Source of the DNA: Holothuria scabra
Lineage: Eukaryota; Echinodermata; Holothuroidea; Aspidochirotida; Holothuriidae
Direction of reading: 5' to 3'
Assembly (NCBI GenBank): GCA_037179385.1
Contig: CM074184.1
Location: forward strand, 12,852,001 to 12,916,000
Length of the DNA: 64,000 nt
This document shows positions 44,490 to 56,770 of this stretch, in pieces. The notes beneath the pieces were generated by a model, which saw only the letters and a list, made by a program, of their open reading frames with translations, searched no databases and was not told where the DNA came from. Both the position numbers and the translations under genes were made by a program. Position 1 is the stretch's first letter. The number at the start of each line of letters is the position of its first letter.

Positions 44490-46475
44490 CTGGTTAGAGT
44501 GATGTCACATGTAAAATACCTTTGAAGTTGTGAGATTAAAAGACATGCAAACAGGAATGTGTTATATAGTAATAGTAGTATCAATTAGATAAAAGGGCCT
44601 TTTGACTAAGATCATGTGTAGTATCTGTTCTTTTCATCCAGTCTAGAATGGAGCCATACATGACAGACTAATGATGTAAAATGGTCTGAAGGCTGTGAGG
44701 CTGGTCAAGTGTTGTCCTTCAGTGGACATAATAGCTTCTTCAGGAAGCAGTTTATAGTTTGCTTTTACCAAATGGCCCTTTGCCATAGGGTCAGGAGGAC
44801 TTTAAAAAAGTGTCAATGAGAAAAAAAAAGGTAAATAGTATAAAAAAACTGTTACAAATATGGTGCAAATCCTTTCCTTCAGTCACTTCTTAGGATGGGG
44901 CAAATACCATGGGTTTATTCTACAACCGGTGGCCCACAGGGGAAGAATCTGGCTTGAAAAAATACAGTTCACTCTTTCACAAATATTCTGAAATATTTAA
45001 GTAATCATTCATTAGATTGGGATCATTTTATCATGGCATGTGTGTATTCTCATTAAAGCCTAAGAACTACATATTAAACCATGACAGTTTATAAACAAAA
45101 ATTCCATATTCCATAGACAAAACAATTGTAGATACTTCAAAATGATTGTACACACTTCAAATGGTGGGTTTCATTTGACTGCAATTTATTTGACTGCTTG
45201 ATATAATGAACTTTATTTAAAATACATTTTCTTTTACTACAGTTTCTGCACACCAATGTAGTATTTAAAAATATGTTCTGGAGTAACTCTAGATGTTACA
45301 GATATGAAAAAGTACTGAATAAAATCTGTAGATAAGATATCAGATACTTAATTCTATATTATTGGAATGAATGATGTAATAAAATTAATCATATTGATTG
45401 AACAACTTTTCAATTGATACAATTGATACAGTCTTTTTTTTGTTTAAGAATGTCTAAAGATCAGAAAACAAAGTCATGTGCCTGTTCAGATATGACTTAC
45501 AGAATGTCAGGAGTTGGAAACCACTAGTTGTGTAGGAGAAATAATTGATCAGTGGCATAAAAGAAATGTTTTCAAGTGGGAAGCAATTTCTCTTGCACCT
45601 TCAAATTATTGGATGTTAGCATTCCTTACACAGCACTGCTTAAACCACAGTGACTGGTCACCAACCCCTTACATTGATTGACTTAACCATAGGGAGTACA
45701 GCTTAAACCCATGTGATGTATGTAATCATAGCAGGTCATAGCATGTGTGTCATAGGTTGCCAACCCCTGATCCAAGGCAGAAGCAAATATTATCTAGAAG
45801 TTTGATTTAGAATATACTCTGTAAAAATGGTGATCACACTACTGTCAGCAGCTTTCTGCAAAGTAGCATGTGGTGGTGCATTTTAGTATTGAGACTATGA
45901 GGTACAGAATTTAAAGGAATATATCACCAAGGTACTTAATGTTGCTCGTATTTTGGAATTTTAACCACGTCCCATTCGTGTCCCTTGCCCCTATCTGTTG
46001 GCAGTATGTGGAGTCTAAATAGGTCAAAAGTCTATGGAAATCAACCCAGTCTAAATTTTATGGGTTGTGGCTAGGGAGAGGATCACAAACATTACCAAAT
46101 AGCCTAGTGTTGTCCCTCTGCACCAAGAAGCTTACTAGCTGGAGTTCAGATGCATATCATTGTAAGGCTGTATGATATCAAATATAAATTTATTCATAAT
46201 CTGTATTTTTACTACACTTCATTAATTGTTAATATTGACTAAATAATAGAATGTGCTGTATTAATGTCACTTCAATATTTTTCCATCATCTATCTACATT
46301 TCTATTCATACTCTAATTGATGCAAGGTGAATCAACACATATTCTTGAAATTAACTTGAGTATTTCTTAATGGCAGTTTGAAAATAAAAGGTCCAATTTA
46401 GAATGTCCTGAATCTTCTTCTAGTTATTTGTGTAGCTCATTCAACAAATCAATTCTTAGTAGTAAAGTTACATGA
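44490..46475. other. Intergenic, no supported gene
   Basis: AT-rich, without a bounded element or coding signal. Confidence 0.35.
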
Positions 46476-46479
46476 CCAT

Positions 46480-46590
46480 CAGAGTAGGGAAAACAAGCCT
46501 ATGAGCCACGACTGGAAAAAGCACTGCGGTAGGCCTGACTTAAACCAATTGGTTAGAAACTGAGCCATAAAGCTTCATTTAACTCCATCC
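46480..46590 (+). repeat. SINE 3' fragment
   Basis: AGTAGGGAAAACAAGCCTAT, GAGCCACGACTGGAAAAAG, CTTAAACCAATTGGTTAGAA and CATTTAACTCC match the body and tail of the copy at 49.95 kb. Confidence 0.5.
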
Positions 46591-47012
46591 GTAGGACTAA
46601 TGATACTTAGTATTTACAACTCTTGAAGGATTAACAATTAACATACAGTTTCATCATCTATTATATATTGTAAGTGAAAGTTATTTGAATGTAATCAGAT
46701 GCAAATATAGGTGAAAAATGGACAAAATATCAAAGCAGAACCAGATTAATGCCCAATCAATGAAGTGGGGAAATTTTTAGGAATGGCTTTTATTTTTAAC
46801 AAAGATTATCATATTGTTTTAGGAATAGGTCTTCACCAAACATATTCATGTCCAAATTACACTTCCACTCAAGGTTTTTCATTTATGATAAGTTGAGCAA
46901 GACTATGGGTATGTCTTTAAACCACAGACTTTTATACATGGACAGAGCAGGTAACATGTACATCCTATCCGTACGTTGTCGCCACCAACTGGGACGAAAA
47001 AGTTGCACCAAG

Positions 47013-47029
47013 ATGGCCGCTGTGAAGCT
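47013..47029 (+). CDS. Candidate first coding exon
   Basis: ATGGCCGCTGTGAAGCT lies in a strong initiation context (CCAAGATGG) and is followed directly by a perfect donor GTAAGT. It encodes MAAVK plus two bases of a Leu codon. The preceding 60 bases are CpG-containing and uncommonly GC-rich for this region, as in a promoter. The next acceptor with matching phase that I see is at 53322. Confidence 0.4.
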
Positions 47030-47987
47030 GTAAGTTATCTGATTCGACAACGACTCTTGTTATATTTTAAACAAAAGTTAAACTTGAATGTGAAAGAATA
47101 TCATACTCCTGCACTATGTTAAGTGATTTTGACCTTACCTCGCCATATTTTAAAAATATTTCAACTTTCTTGCAAAATGTCACAATTCACTTGAGCAAGT
47201 GCATATTCTCTACAAGAATCATAGCAGGCAGCCATCTTGCTACACCTATACTCATACGTATGGTGGCAACAATCTACTGTGCAGTATGCCCTGTCCATGT
47301 ATTGGAAGTCCATGCTTTAAACAAATTGTCCAAAAACTTGGTGGGGTTCAGTTTTATTTTATTCTCTCTATAATTCATTCATGTGAATGTTATGAAATAT
47401 CTTCATCTGTTAACATAGACAAAGCAGAGAAATATTCATAACAAATTTGTATTGCAATTTACATTTAATCACATGTTAAATAAAGCTTAATAAAAAATGA
47501 TAGGTTCAAATTTGTCCTGTGTTGGATCTGAGGGATAACTATTATATAAAATTTGTTCATAGGTTTTGGAAAAATTTTGTTGAAATCAATCCCTTTTGGT
47601 TTGCTTTTCAGTGAAATCTATTTAACAGCCTGAATTGAATAGCTAACACTTGCAGTAGCTACCCCTCCAACCCTCTGCTGTCAAATGTGAACCACCATTT
47701 TTAAGTGCATATCTAGAGAGCATTTTTTGAAAAGCTGGAGTAAAAAAAAAATCTGGTCTTTGCTCTATATACATGCAGCAACAAGTATTTTAAGATCTTT
47801 ATTGAAAGGCACACATTTTGGTTCATTATTGCTATGTTTGGTCATCATGTATATTTGAATATATAGAATAGATCTATTCAATAAACATGCGTTTCATTAG
47901 CATCCCTTTAAAAGATTCGTAAAGACTTCCAATCAGAGGTCAGCAGTCATTACACTCAACAAACTTCAGCATCAGCAGCTATTACAC

Positions 47988-48508
47988 TCAAAGGGCAAGA
48001 GCAGTCATCCCCTAATTGAAGTAGTGTAGTAGACTGTCCTGTTTTATGATTGGCTGTTGGAAGTCATGTGACAACAATTTTTCTCTTCAAATGTGAAATT
48101 TACTAGGAATAACGGCTTGTTTTACACTGACGAGGAAATACTGAAGTTGTAAAATATGATGAAAGGTATTTTGAAGAGAAATAAGAGGAAAATTGTGATG
48201 TTAACCCTTTACCGTTGTTTGGGTCCTTTTGGACCCATGCGGAGAGCTCGGCTGTCACACATCTTTACTGTTTCACGCGGAGCTCGAAACTGCGAGTAGC
48301 TACCCGAAAATTCGGCCACAAGAGCGAGAGAGACAATAGGTTAAGGTCACAGGGTCAATGGCCTACGGAAGCCGATGCGGGGCGGGCTACGTCCGATTTT
48401 ACGCCCAATCCCGAGGCGCGCAAATATGCCCCGATCGGAGCACAACGGTAAAGGGTTAAACAATTGCTTCAAAAGTATTTGGGGGGGGGGACTGCTATTG
48501 ACCTTTAA
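47988..48508. mobile_element. TTAA MITE, family B copy 2, carrying a nested MITE
   Basis: The left end CAAAGGGCAAGAGCAGTCAT (TTAA changed to TCAA) and right end GACTGCTATTGACCTTTAA match the copy at 50503-50758. Its interior is interrupted at 48201-48459. Confidence 0.7.
48205..48455. mobile_element. piggyBac-type GC-rich MITE, family E
   Basis: A 251-bp element with perfect 14-bp inverted termini CCCTTTACCGTTGT and ACAACGGTAAAGGG and TTAA on both sides (48201-48204 and 48456-48459). CCC...GGG termini with TTAA duplication are piggyBac features. It is strikingly GC- and CpG-rich against its AT-rich host. The paralogous site at about 50708-50722 has a single TTAA and no insertion. Confidence 0.9.
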
Positions 48509-48887
48509 CTTATCTAGGTCAAATGACCATCACTTGGTACCACAAAAAGCTAATTAAGATCAATTGTTCAGTGTTGGTGTGTTGGAAGATTTCGTTACAA
48601 TTTGATTATCATGCATGAGGGTTTGTTGGTGTAATGTAGCCTGAAAAGACAAGTTTTATACGACCGCATTGGCTACAGAAAAAATCAGGTGGTTCATTAC
48701 GAATCTTTTAAAGGGCTGTGTGTATAATATGTACATTAAATCTGCTAGATATATTGCTTTACTATGGTACAAAGCTTTAATCATACATTTTACAGAGTAA
48801 TTGTAGCACCAGGTACCTATTTCTTTGGTTTTGTAGAATTAAAAGTTAGTGGAAAGATTGTTCTGTAATTATAGTACATACAAACTT

Positions 48888-49191
48888 TTAAAGACTTGAT
48901 CCTCTCACCCTTAACAGGTCGAACTCTCCTATCCTACTGAATTTACGCCCCTCAAGCCCACAACTGTCTAAACTCACTCCGTCCTCATTCAGACACAATC
49001 TCAGTTTATTGCTTCAGGGTGAGTGCAAAAGACTCCATTGTGTAATTTAAACAATCTCAGTACAGTACATGCTGTGTAATATGAGCTAAACTACTCTACA
49101 TTGATTGAACTTGCTGTCAATCAAAGAGCCGAGAATTTCTGCGAACTATTACAAAAAGTGTAGTTTGAGGTGAGAGGATTAAGCACTTTAA
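48888..49191. mobile_element. TTAA-flanked MITE, family A copy 3
   Basis: TTAAAGACTTGATCCTCTCACCC at the left and GGTGAGAGGATTAAGCACTTTAA at the right, with CATTCAGACACAATCTCAGT and TTTATTGCTTCAGGG inside. Confidence 0.75.
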
Positions 49192-49950
49192 AGATGTGGT
49201 TAAAACTTTCAGAAATCTTTCCATAAATCATTTGGTATGCATAATAAAAATTTGTTTGATTCTCTCCATTTAAAAAGCTTGTTATAAACTTAGAAACAAT
49301 GATTGACATCTGTCACTGTCATTATAAATGTGATGAATTTTATAGCAAAGCCGACATGAATGCTACAATGATAAGCTGTTAATGATTATTATAAAACACA
49401 TATTCTTGTATGTACAAATTATATTGTAAGCTTGCTTGTAAAGTATTGCAAAACTTCCAGTTGTAAATTCCAAAAAGCTGATAGTGACTTTGTTCAAATG
49501 CTGTTCAGCTTACACAAAGCATTGTTTTCCAATAAAACACCAGAGCAAATTAACAATTGATTTATTAGTCAGCGCTTTGATTAGTGTATACTGTTGCAGC
49601 ATCAACAGACTAGTAAAACCCAGGTGAATGTCCCATTGCTCATTATCACAACACATTATCTGTTTTAAAAGATATAAGAGTAACATCCACCATCACCCTA
49701 TAGACAAATCCAGACAGATTGTGATGGTCTGATTTTAGTTGGCCATTACTGGGGTCCATCACCTTTAACCTTTAAATTTCCTTCCTTACCTGTTCCATGG
49801 TTGGCAGTACAGTGAAGTGTATCTTGATTTTCTCAACTTCACTGAATATGAGGACAATATATGAAGATGATTAAAGGTTTATGGACCCCACTAATGGCTG
49901 CCTAAAGTCACTTAAAATAGGCGCTACTGGATTTGTCTATAGCTACACAC
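49192..49950. other. Intergenic, no supported gene
   Basis: No coding signal. 49690-49930 holds inverted similarity (CACCATCACCCTATAGACAAATC near 49688 opposed to GGATTTGTCTATAGC near 49928), so another MITE is probable here. Confidence 0.4.
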
Positions 49951-49954
49951 CTTC

Positions 49955-50125
49955 ACAAATGCTTTAAAAATTGAACCTACTGCCATTGTACTTGGGGCTC
50001 AGTATAAGCAATGGAGTAGGGAAAACAGGCCAGTGAGCAACAAATGGATAAAAGGCCACGGTCAGCTTGACTTGGACCAATGGGTTGAAAACTGGGCCAT
50101 AAAACTCTATCTAACCTAAACAAAC
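49955..50125 (+). repeat. SINE copy with intact 3' tail
   Basis: Body GCCATTGTACTTGGGGCTCA, GTATAAGCAATGGAGTAGGG, ACTTGGACCAATGGGTTGAA and tail AAAACTCTATCTAACCTAA. The tail is close to the LINE 3' end (AAACCCCATCTAACTAAC). Confidence 0.55.
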
Positions 50126-50502
50126 CTTCAAAATCCAACACACACCTCATTTGTAGAAGTAACTCAAAACATTAACAAAAACACGGTCTTACACACATAG
50201 TAGTAAAGTTTAGCTTAGAACAATGTCAATGTGACTTTGTGCTAAAAAGGAAGTAATTTATGCATATAACATGAAAAAGGAATGCTATTAATAATGGCAG
50301 TAAGAAGAAATAAATGCTTGGGCACTTTTGACTTCTTTAATTAGCTCCTATGTGTGACAAAACTAGGATATAAACCTGAACTGTGGTACACCAAAAGGGA
50401 CACAAAGACAGCTGGCATATTTGTCACTCTTATGAAAGAGGACAGTATGTCAGACACCATGTAAGGGAGACCAAGCATAGGTAGCATGTGGACTTGGTGG
50501 AC

Positions 50503-50758
50503 TTAAAGGGGAAGAGCAGTCATCCCAGCCTGAAGTAGTGTAATAGACTTTCCTGTTTCATGATTGGCTGTTGAGAGTCATTTGACCACAACCTTTCTCT
50601 TCAAATGTGAAATTTACTAGAAGTAACTGGGTTTATCTGTTTTTAATACTGAAGTCATAAAAACATGAAGAAAGATACTTTAAAGAGAAATAGGAAAAAA
50701 ATTGAGTGATTTAACTTTTGCTTCAAAAAAAGTTTGTGGGACTGCTCTTGACCTTTAA
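50503..50758. mobile_element. TTAA-flanked MITE, family B copy 1
   Basis: A 256-bp element with left end TTAAAGGGGAAGAGCAGTC and right end GACTGCTCTTGACCTTTAA, inverted repeats of about 20 bp. It serves as the empty-site reference for the copy at 47988-48508. Confidence 0.8.
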
Positions 50759-51052
50759 GATACTGATAGGAATGAGGGTCTTCTGTACTTACCAGATGTA
50801 TTAAAGTTAATATCATTATCTAACATGATTTCAGAAATGGAAATGGTGAGAAAAAACAAAGACTACACGAATGTGATGTGACAACTGAAAATTGCATACA
50901 AAATCAAGAAAGTAACACGATAAATGAAAATTGAATACAGAATTAAGGATGGCCTTCTGACAGTTAAAAGAGCAGATTATGGGTACATTTCATCTTTTCA
51001 CAATGAAAGCAAAAATAGATGAAACAAATAAATGAGGTATCAAGTTTGTCAA
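50759..51052. other. Intergenic or 3' UTR of a minus-strand gene
   Basis: No ORF or element seen. Confidence 0.3.
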
Positions 51053-51091
51053 TTATTCAGCCTCAGTTACTCTGAGGATTTTATCTTCAAA
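51053..51091 (-). CDS. Candidate terminal exon
   Basis: Minus strand, acceptor TATTTCCTTTCAG followed by FEDKILRVTEAE and TAA in phase 0. The strong acceptor and charged tail make a real terminal exon plausible. Gene unknown. Confidence 0.35.
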   Translation of the reverse strand, partial: FEDKILRVTEAE

Positions 51092-51932
51092 CTGAAAGGA
51101 AATATTTTTTTCGTCAGTTTTCATTTTTCCATTCTATTTGATAACTAGCATATACATAATTACCTAGCACAGGAAACAACTTTAACATATTCAAACTATC
51201 TTCACAGCCTTCTTCAGCAAACCACATTCATTGTGAATTAATAGCACAAAGTTATTTCACAGCTAATTTTAACTTTATGAAATGTTTTTTTAAGAACACT
51301 AATATAGCATTTTTTGAAATTTTTGTTTTTTTGAAGAAGTGATTGTTTCCTGTAAAATTGTGTTGACTGACAATGCTACTAATTATAAATATTTTATTTA
51401 ACTGGCACACATAATTAATACCCATGGTTAATTTAAGAATGAATTGCTTCTATTTAACTTCAAAGTCCTTTTTAAAACTTTCTTCAATGCCTCAGTGCCA
51501 TGCATTGACTGTGCATGTGCTTTTGAGGCTCTCACAGTTAGTGTAAAACTTATGGAGGAATGCTTTCTTAGTAAGAACTCATGAAGCAATGGTTTCTTCA
51601 TTACGTATTTATTGTACATATGACACACTATAGCACGATCAAACTCGATCTTATTTATGACGTCCTAATTAAGGTCTTGTGTAATTAAGATCTGCAGGAG
51701 AGTCTGGTACACCATCAAATACCCCAAATGTATTCATTCTGTTTCTGACATTTTCTATCCAAAAATAATCTTTCTCTCTTTTACGCATATGTGAACTAAA
51801 TGATACTGCTTTGTATATCTCAGATGCATGCCTTTTTTCTGAATGAATTGTTGGAAATATTCCAGAAGATAAAAAAAAATTTTACAAATGTGAAGTCTTG
51901 AGTGATTCTTGTAATGATATAGTAGTAGTAGT

Positions 51933-51964
51933 TTAAAGACGCTCATCATCATAATCTACATCAC
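51933..51964 (-). CDS. Candidate terminal exon
   Basis: Minus strand, acceptor CCTCTTTGCAG, two leading bases, then DVDYDDERL and TAA. Its entry phase differs from that of the candidate at 51053, so the two cannot be simple alternatives of the same splice. Confidence 0.3.
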
Positions 51965-53321
51965 CTGCAAAGAGGAAATGAATAGACTTGTGATTACAAA
52001 TGAACTCTACACAACTCTACAACTACAAGTTTGCCTTTAAGTACTAGTATGAGTGCAATGACAATGGGCACTTGTATACTTTGTGTTAGCCAACCTTAAA
52101 CTGAGGTGAATTCCTATTCACTTCAGGCTATTCAGCTCATTCTTTTTTCTTCAGTTATCTATCATTCACATCAGTTTGAGGAGCTTTTAGGCATGACAAC
52201 TCCCTGCATGTGCCCTGTAAGGCACATTTCAAAAAAATACTCTGTGCTCAATCTCATCAAGACAAGAACTGTTCACCATACCAATTATATGCCCATGTAA
52301 GCATTTGAAAATTGCCATGAAAATTGACATTTGATAACAGTTTATCTCCGCATAAACTGAAAGTGGATGCAGCCCTTCAATACACTGTAAGTAATTTGAC
52401 CCCCGTTTAGCAATCACTTCAGAATTTGTTGTTAGTTGTTTTTTGAACCCCATAAATGTTGGATTTCTATTTTTCAAGAATGGTAATCAAAAGTGCTGCT
52501 CATTGAAGCAGCTAATTGGAGTAATGAACTAGGGGTTAGGTTCTAAAATTGGCAATCACAGTTTTTCCCCCAAAAATGTGGTAGCCATGATAGATCTTTT
52601 TAAAGGCTAATACTCTGTAATTTGGCTATCAGAATTCATTGCACTGGAATATTTCCCTTGCAAAGGTGGTGATAAGTCCCAGTAATGCAGACTAATACTG
52701 TTTAGTACAAGCTTAACACAGGGACCTACCTGTTATTTTCAAATTCTGAGTTTGATAATAAGTACTGCTAGCCATGAGTACAAGTAAAGGAAAATGATTT
52801 CATATATAGAGATTATACTTGTGAATATCTTGAATTAAATAGAAATTGGGAATAACTTGTAATGTCAAAAGTGCATGGGAAGAACTGCTGATATATTTGA
52901 AAATTAATTAAAAACAAATGATTCATATTAGATCAAACCAAATCCCTGCTCTAAACAGGGAAAGTTCCCCTCTGAGGTCCATGCTTTGAAAATGAAATCT
53001 TTTGCAAAACATCAAGGGGCAGAATAAACATCAATATGCTGGGGAAGTGAAATTAATAATTTCAAATTTTCATGCCCTACAAAAGAACTACTCATGCAAG
53101 CTTTCTTTCCAATCGATTTAGGCCGCTTTTAAAAACCTGCCATTTGCCTGCCAGGGGGGGGGGGTTTCACTAAGTAAGCTCACTAAACAGTTCACTTCCT
53201 CTCACATTACAGGCAAGCAGTAACACTGTGATCGTCATTCTGTTGGCATATTATATTAATTGCAATATACACTTGTAGTGTAACTGCTTCTCACAGTTTA
53301 ATGAGCATACTTTTTTTGCAG
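51965..53321. other. No supported gene
   Basis: AT-rich sequence with no recognisable exon or element boundary. A poly-G run lies at about 53154-53163. Confidence 0.3.
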
Positions 53322-53433
53322 AAAAGATGTAGTTCTAGGATCAGGGTGTTTGAGCAAGACACAGGAGAGACAAAGTATCACATCTTCAAAACTCCTAGCC
53401 CCTCATGGCAGTTCATTAGTTAGCACAGTTTAG
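53322..53433 (+). CDS. Candidate terminal exon
   Basis: Strong acceptor ATACTTTTTTTGCAG, one leading base, then 36 open codons starting KDVVLGSGCLSKTQERQ and ending HGSSLVSTV before TAG at 53431-53433. The entry phase matches the donor phase of the candidate first exon at 47013-47029. Joined directly they would give a 42-residue protein, but missing internal exons are possible. Unrecognised. Confidence 0.35.
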
Positions 53434-53560
53434 AGTTATATGAAAAGTGCACCTTTCCAAAGCTTACAGCAATAAGATGTACCTACACATAGATATTTCT
53501 ACTTGGCTGCTTGGGAGGAGAAAACATTTTGAAGACAATAGACAGTTTCACTACCTAACT

Positions 53561-53595
53561 GCCCCCTCCCCCCTCCCCCTTCCCCCCCCCCCCCC
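53561..53595. repeat. C-rich low-complexity run
   Basis: CCCCCTCCCCCCTCCCCCTT followed by a 14-base C run. Confidence 0.85.
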
Positions 53596-54190
53596 TGTTT
53601 AAGGTAATTGGCAAAGCAGATTCTTGAAACTTCCTTTTTTAGATCTGGAGATGTTTTTGGTTTCCTGAAAGGGCAAAATTAGGAGAAAATCTCCTCTACC
53701 TTGCAAAAACTTCAGAGGGACCACAGGTTGCAAAGCAGGTATTAACTATCACAAGCTTTCAATATGAATGTCAGCCCACCTTGTTTTTTACATTATTGCT
53801 TGAGGCATGTTTTGTTTTTACAAGAACAAAACTAATGCAGAATACCAATAGTTAGATCGGATATCAGATGTCTAATTTACAAAAGCATAGAATGGACATG
53901 CAAAGTATAAAAAACACCCAAGAAAAAGATATGTAGGACAGGTTGAACATTTCTACATCGATTCATACATAAAAGTTAATCCATGTGTTAATTAGTTCTC
54001 ATTAACTGTACATATATACGTAATTGTCTTATAACAACCGCCTCAGCAGCTGTGAAGAGCTATACTTACTTAAATGTGCTTGCTTAGAACAGGAAGTTGT
54101 GTCTCTATCTTTTGTTTTGAAGGAGACAAAAGGGATCTTTAGTTTGAAAAGTATCCTTTTGGCAAACATACATATAAACTGTGGTTTTGA
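53596..54190. other. No supported gene
   Basis: Nothing recognised. Confidence 0.3.
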
Positions 54191-54290
54191 TTAAAGGTTT
54201 ATTCTCTCACCCCAAACGCGGTTGTGATTCTCCTAACCTACTTATGCAGCCCTCGATTGTAATCTTCACCTAACCCCCTCAAGGTTTGTT
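54191..54290. repeat. Fragment of a family A TTAA MITE
   Basis: TTAAAGGTTTATTCTCTCACCCC and the following ACTTATGCAGCCCTCGATTG region match the left part of family A; the remainder diverges. Confidence 0.5.
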
Positions 54291-55114
54291 GCAGATACCA
54301 CATCGAGTCAACGAAGAGTCTTCAAGTCTCAAAAACTTGAAATTTGTGAAATTTGACCTAAACATTTTTCATGGCAGAGTGAAACCTGACCTATAACAAA
54401 TGTTCAAAGCATCCAATCTTCAACGAATAATTTTATAATTATGGTGAAAATAATGTTGTTCGAACGTCTCAACATTTCTTCTCAAACATTTCGGGAAAAT
54501 TCTGATCTGACATGTGGAAAATTCAGATTGCATGCTTTGGTCTCCACAAGTAACCGCTAATTATGCCAAAAGTACAGTGAGTACATCTTGAGTTGGTCAG
54601 TACCCTGAGTCACTGCGTACAAAATATATGGCTTATACACTGTGCCAGACACTCATTAATTGACCGAATCATGGTACCACAATGCTACAGTGCAGGGAGA
54701 CCGTACGGTAGAACATATGTACATGAGGTATTTGCCACGCCAAGGGAAGTTAGCAATAGCAACATACTGTTTGTATGATAATAGAGATAGTGTATTTTAA
54801 AAGATAAATGTGCTAACATTTGTAAAAAGAAAGAGACTGAAACTGTAAAATGACCTTTGGGTATAATGAAATGAATCTGCCTTTAGGCTATGAATCATTG
54901 CAAGAATAAAGGCAAGGGCGGGATTGATAAAGCAGCGGTCTTGGCAAAGATTATTTCATAACCTATTGTTTTTCTTCATTTTTATAGAACATTGCCAATT
55001 AAATATTAAAACCTTCTTTCCCTTGGAGCCTTCCCTTTAAATATGGTTCATCTTTTCATATTTTATCTTTGTACTATATTTCAAGAGCTGAGTGGGGGAA
55101 ACATTGCTGCATTA

Positions 55115-55341
55115 CTTAAGCCCTCCCACAACTGTGCAAAATTCATCCTCATCCAGACACAACCTCAGTTTATTCCTTCAGGGGTTGTGTACTCACTCTC
55201 AGTATAGAACAGGCTGTTTAATATGAGCTATGGTACTTTGCATTGTTTGAACTAGCTGTCAATCAGAGAGTTGAACTAATTGAGAATTTCTGTAAACCAC
55301 TACAAAAATTGCAGTTTGGGGTGAGAGGATTGGCCCTTTAA
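55115..55341. mobile_element. TTAA MITE, family A copy 4 (left end lost)
   Basis: Starts at AAGCCCTCCCACAACTGTGC and ends GGGGTGAGAGGATTGGCCCTTTAA; CATCCAGACACAACCTCAGT inside. The left terminus is missing. Confidence 0.65.
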
Positions 55342-55621
55342 ACATACCTGTTAAAAATGACAACTTGAAGGTAATGCAAGAAGTTATTCCTTGTGAGCAA
55401 AATATAAGTAATGAAAATATTGTCACATGAATTAAAAGGAACAACCGATGAATTAATGTGATGACGGATACTGATTCAAATGGGTAGGGGGTTAGGGGGG
55501 AGGGACTGCATTCCATTTAAGTTTTTGCCTCGTTAAGTACAAATACAGAAAAATGCTATCTAGTAAGACAAGTACTGAGCACCACAAGTGGGGCACAATA
55601 CATTTGAAGAGAGATGAGTTA

Positions 55622-55805
55622 ATTAGATGAGGTTTCATGGCTCAGTTTCTAGCTAATTGGTTTGAGTCAGGCTGGCCACAGCCTTATTTGAAGAAAGCTG
55701 AAGTTAGATTGGTTAGGTTAGATGGAGTTTACAGCCAAATTTTCAACCAACTGGTTCAAGTTGAGCCAGCCACAGCCTTTTTCCAGTTGTGGCTCACTGG
55801 CTCAC
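55622..55805 (-). repeat. SINE 3' region in two tandem copies
   Basis: On the minus strand GTGAGCCACAACTGGAAAAA, ACCAGTTGGTTGAAAATT, AAACTCCATCTAACCTAAC, followed by a second AAACCAATTAGCTAGAAACT and CATGAAACCTCATCTAATTAA. The 3' domain is thus duplicated. Confidence 0.55.
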
Positions 55806-56593
55806 TGAAGAGAGATGAGGGGCAAGGGTTTGCATTAGGTGGCGGTTTGGGTTGGAGTAAGCAGGGAGCACTAGGGGTATCAGTTTTCTTATAAACAGAA
55901 AATAATTGTCAGATGTTTAGTAGGTTGAAGTGTTTATATGTGAGGTTTATCTGTGGTGAAAACAATTGTATTTCAAGTGCATTGGACACCACTGCAGTGC
56001 AGGATCAAAGAAAAGCAGAGAACTTCAAAAAGAGGGAAAAGCTAGCAATTTGACATACTTGGGCAGCATTTAAATATCTTCTGGAACTTTATGTAAGCTC
56101 CAAAGGAATCATAAGCACAAAATGCTAGTCACATACATAGGATCACTGAAAAAGCTGTGCAAATTAAAAGGACTAAGTGTGAAACCAAAGAGCAGAGTTA
56201 GTGTTTTTTTACCACCAGATTGGTTGGCTTTTAATATTTAACAAATTGAGCGACAGCCATTCCACTCAAGAGCACTCTCTGGCATTTTTTGCAGTTTTGC
56301 AAAACATCTTAATGAACCTCATAACTTGCTTTGTAAATACCACTTCAAAAAGTTCTTGGCCAGCATAACAAAGTTTGACCTAGGAATGAATTTCAGCTAA
56401 TGTCAATGAATTCTATTTCTAATCCTAACTGGCTCCACCCTGCTGTTGTGGCCATTGATGAGAATGCTCGCTTGTTTTTTTTTTTTTTCTTTTTTTTTTC
56501 TTTTAGCTGGTGCAATGCAGTAACAGTTTTGTACATAATATGTTTCAAGTTATTTACAAACTTTGCAAAATTCTCCCAAATGCCGCCTTTCCC
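55806..56593. other. SLC26A11 3' flank
   Basis: Likely contains its 3' UTR on the minus strand. No clear AATAAA next to the stop. A T-rich run lies at 56472-56502. Confidence 0.4.
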
Positions 56594-56770
56594 TCAATCT
56601 TGCTCCTCTACAGACAGTAATCCTAAGTTATTACCATTGTATCCATCCACATCAAAATCTCCATTTACTTCAATGGTTGATGGACCCATCTTGGCAAAAG
56701 CGTCATCTATAGTCTCATATATATCCAGTCCATCTATGTTAGCTGCCATAAGAATACCAGAAATTTTTTT
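56594..56770 (-). CDS. SLC26A11: SLC26A11 terminal exon
   Basis: Acceptor TTTAAAACAG, 58 codons and TGA. It holds the last STAS helix and an Asn/Asp/Gly-rich tail. Confidence 0.85.
   Translation of the reverse strand, partial: KKISGILMAANIDGLDIYETIDDAFAKMGPSTIEVNGDFDVDGYNGNNLGLLSVEEQD

Noticed and set aside
48215..48451. A 78-codon ORF in GC-rich DNA
   Set aside because: It lies wholly within the 251-bp TTAA MITE and runs into its inverted terminus. GC-rich DNA gives open frames by chance.
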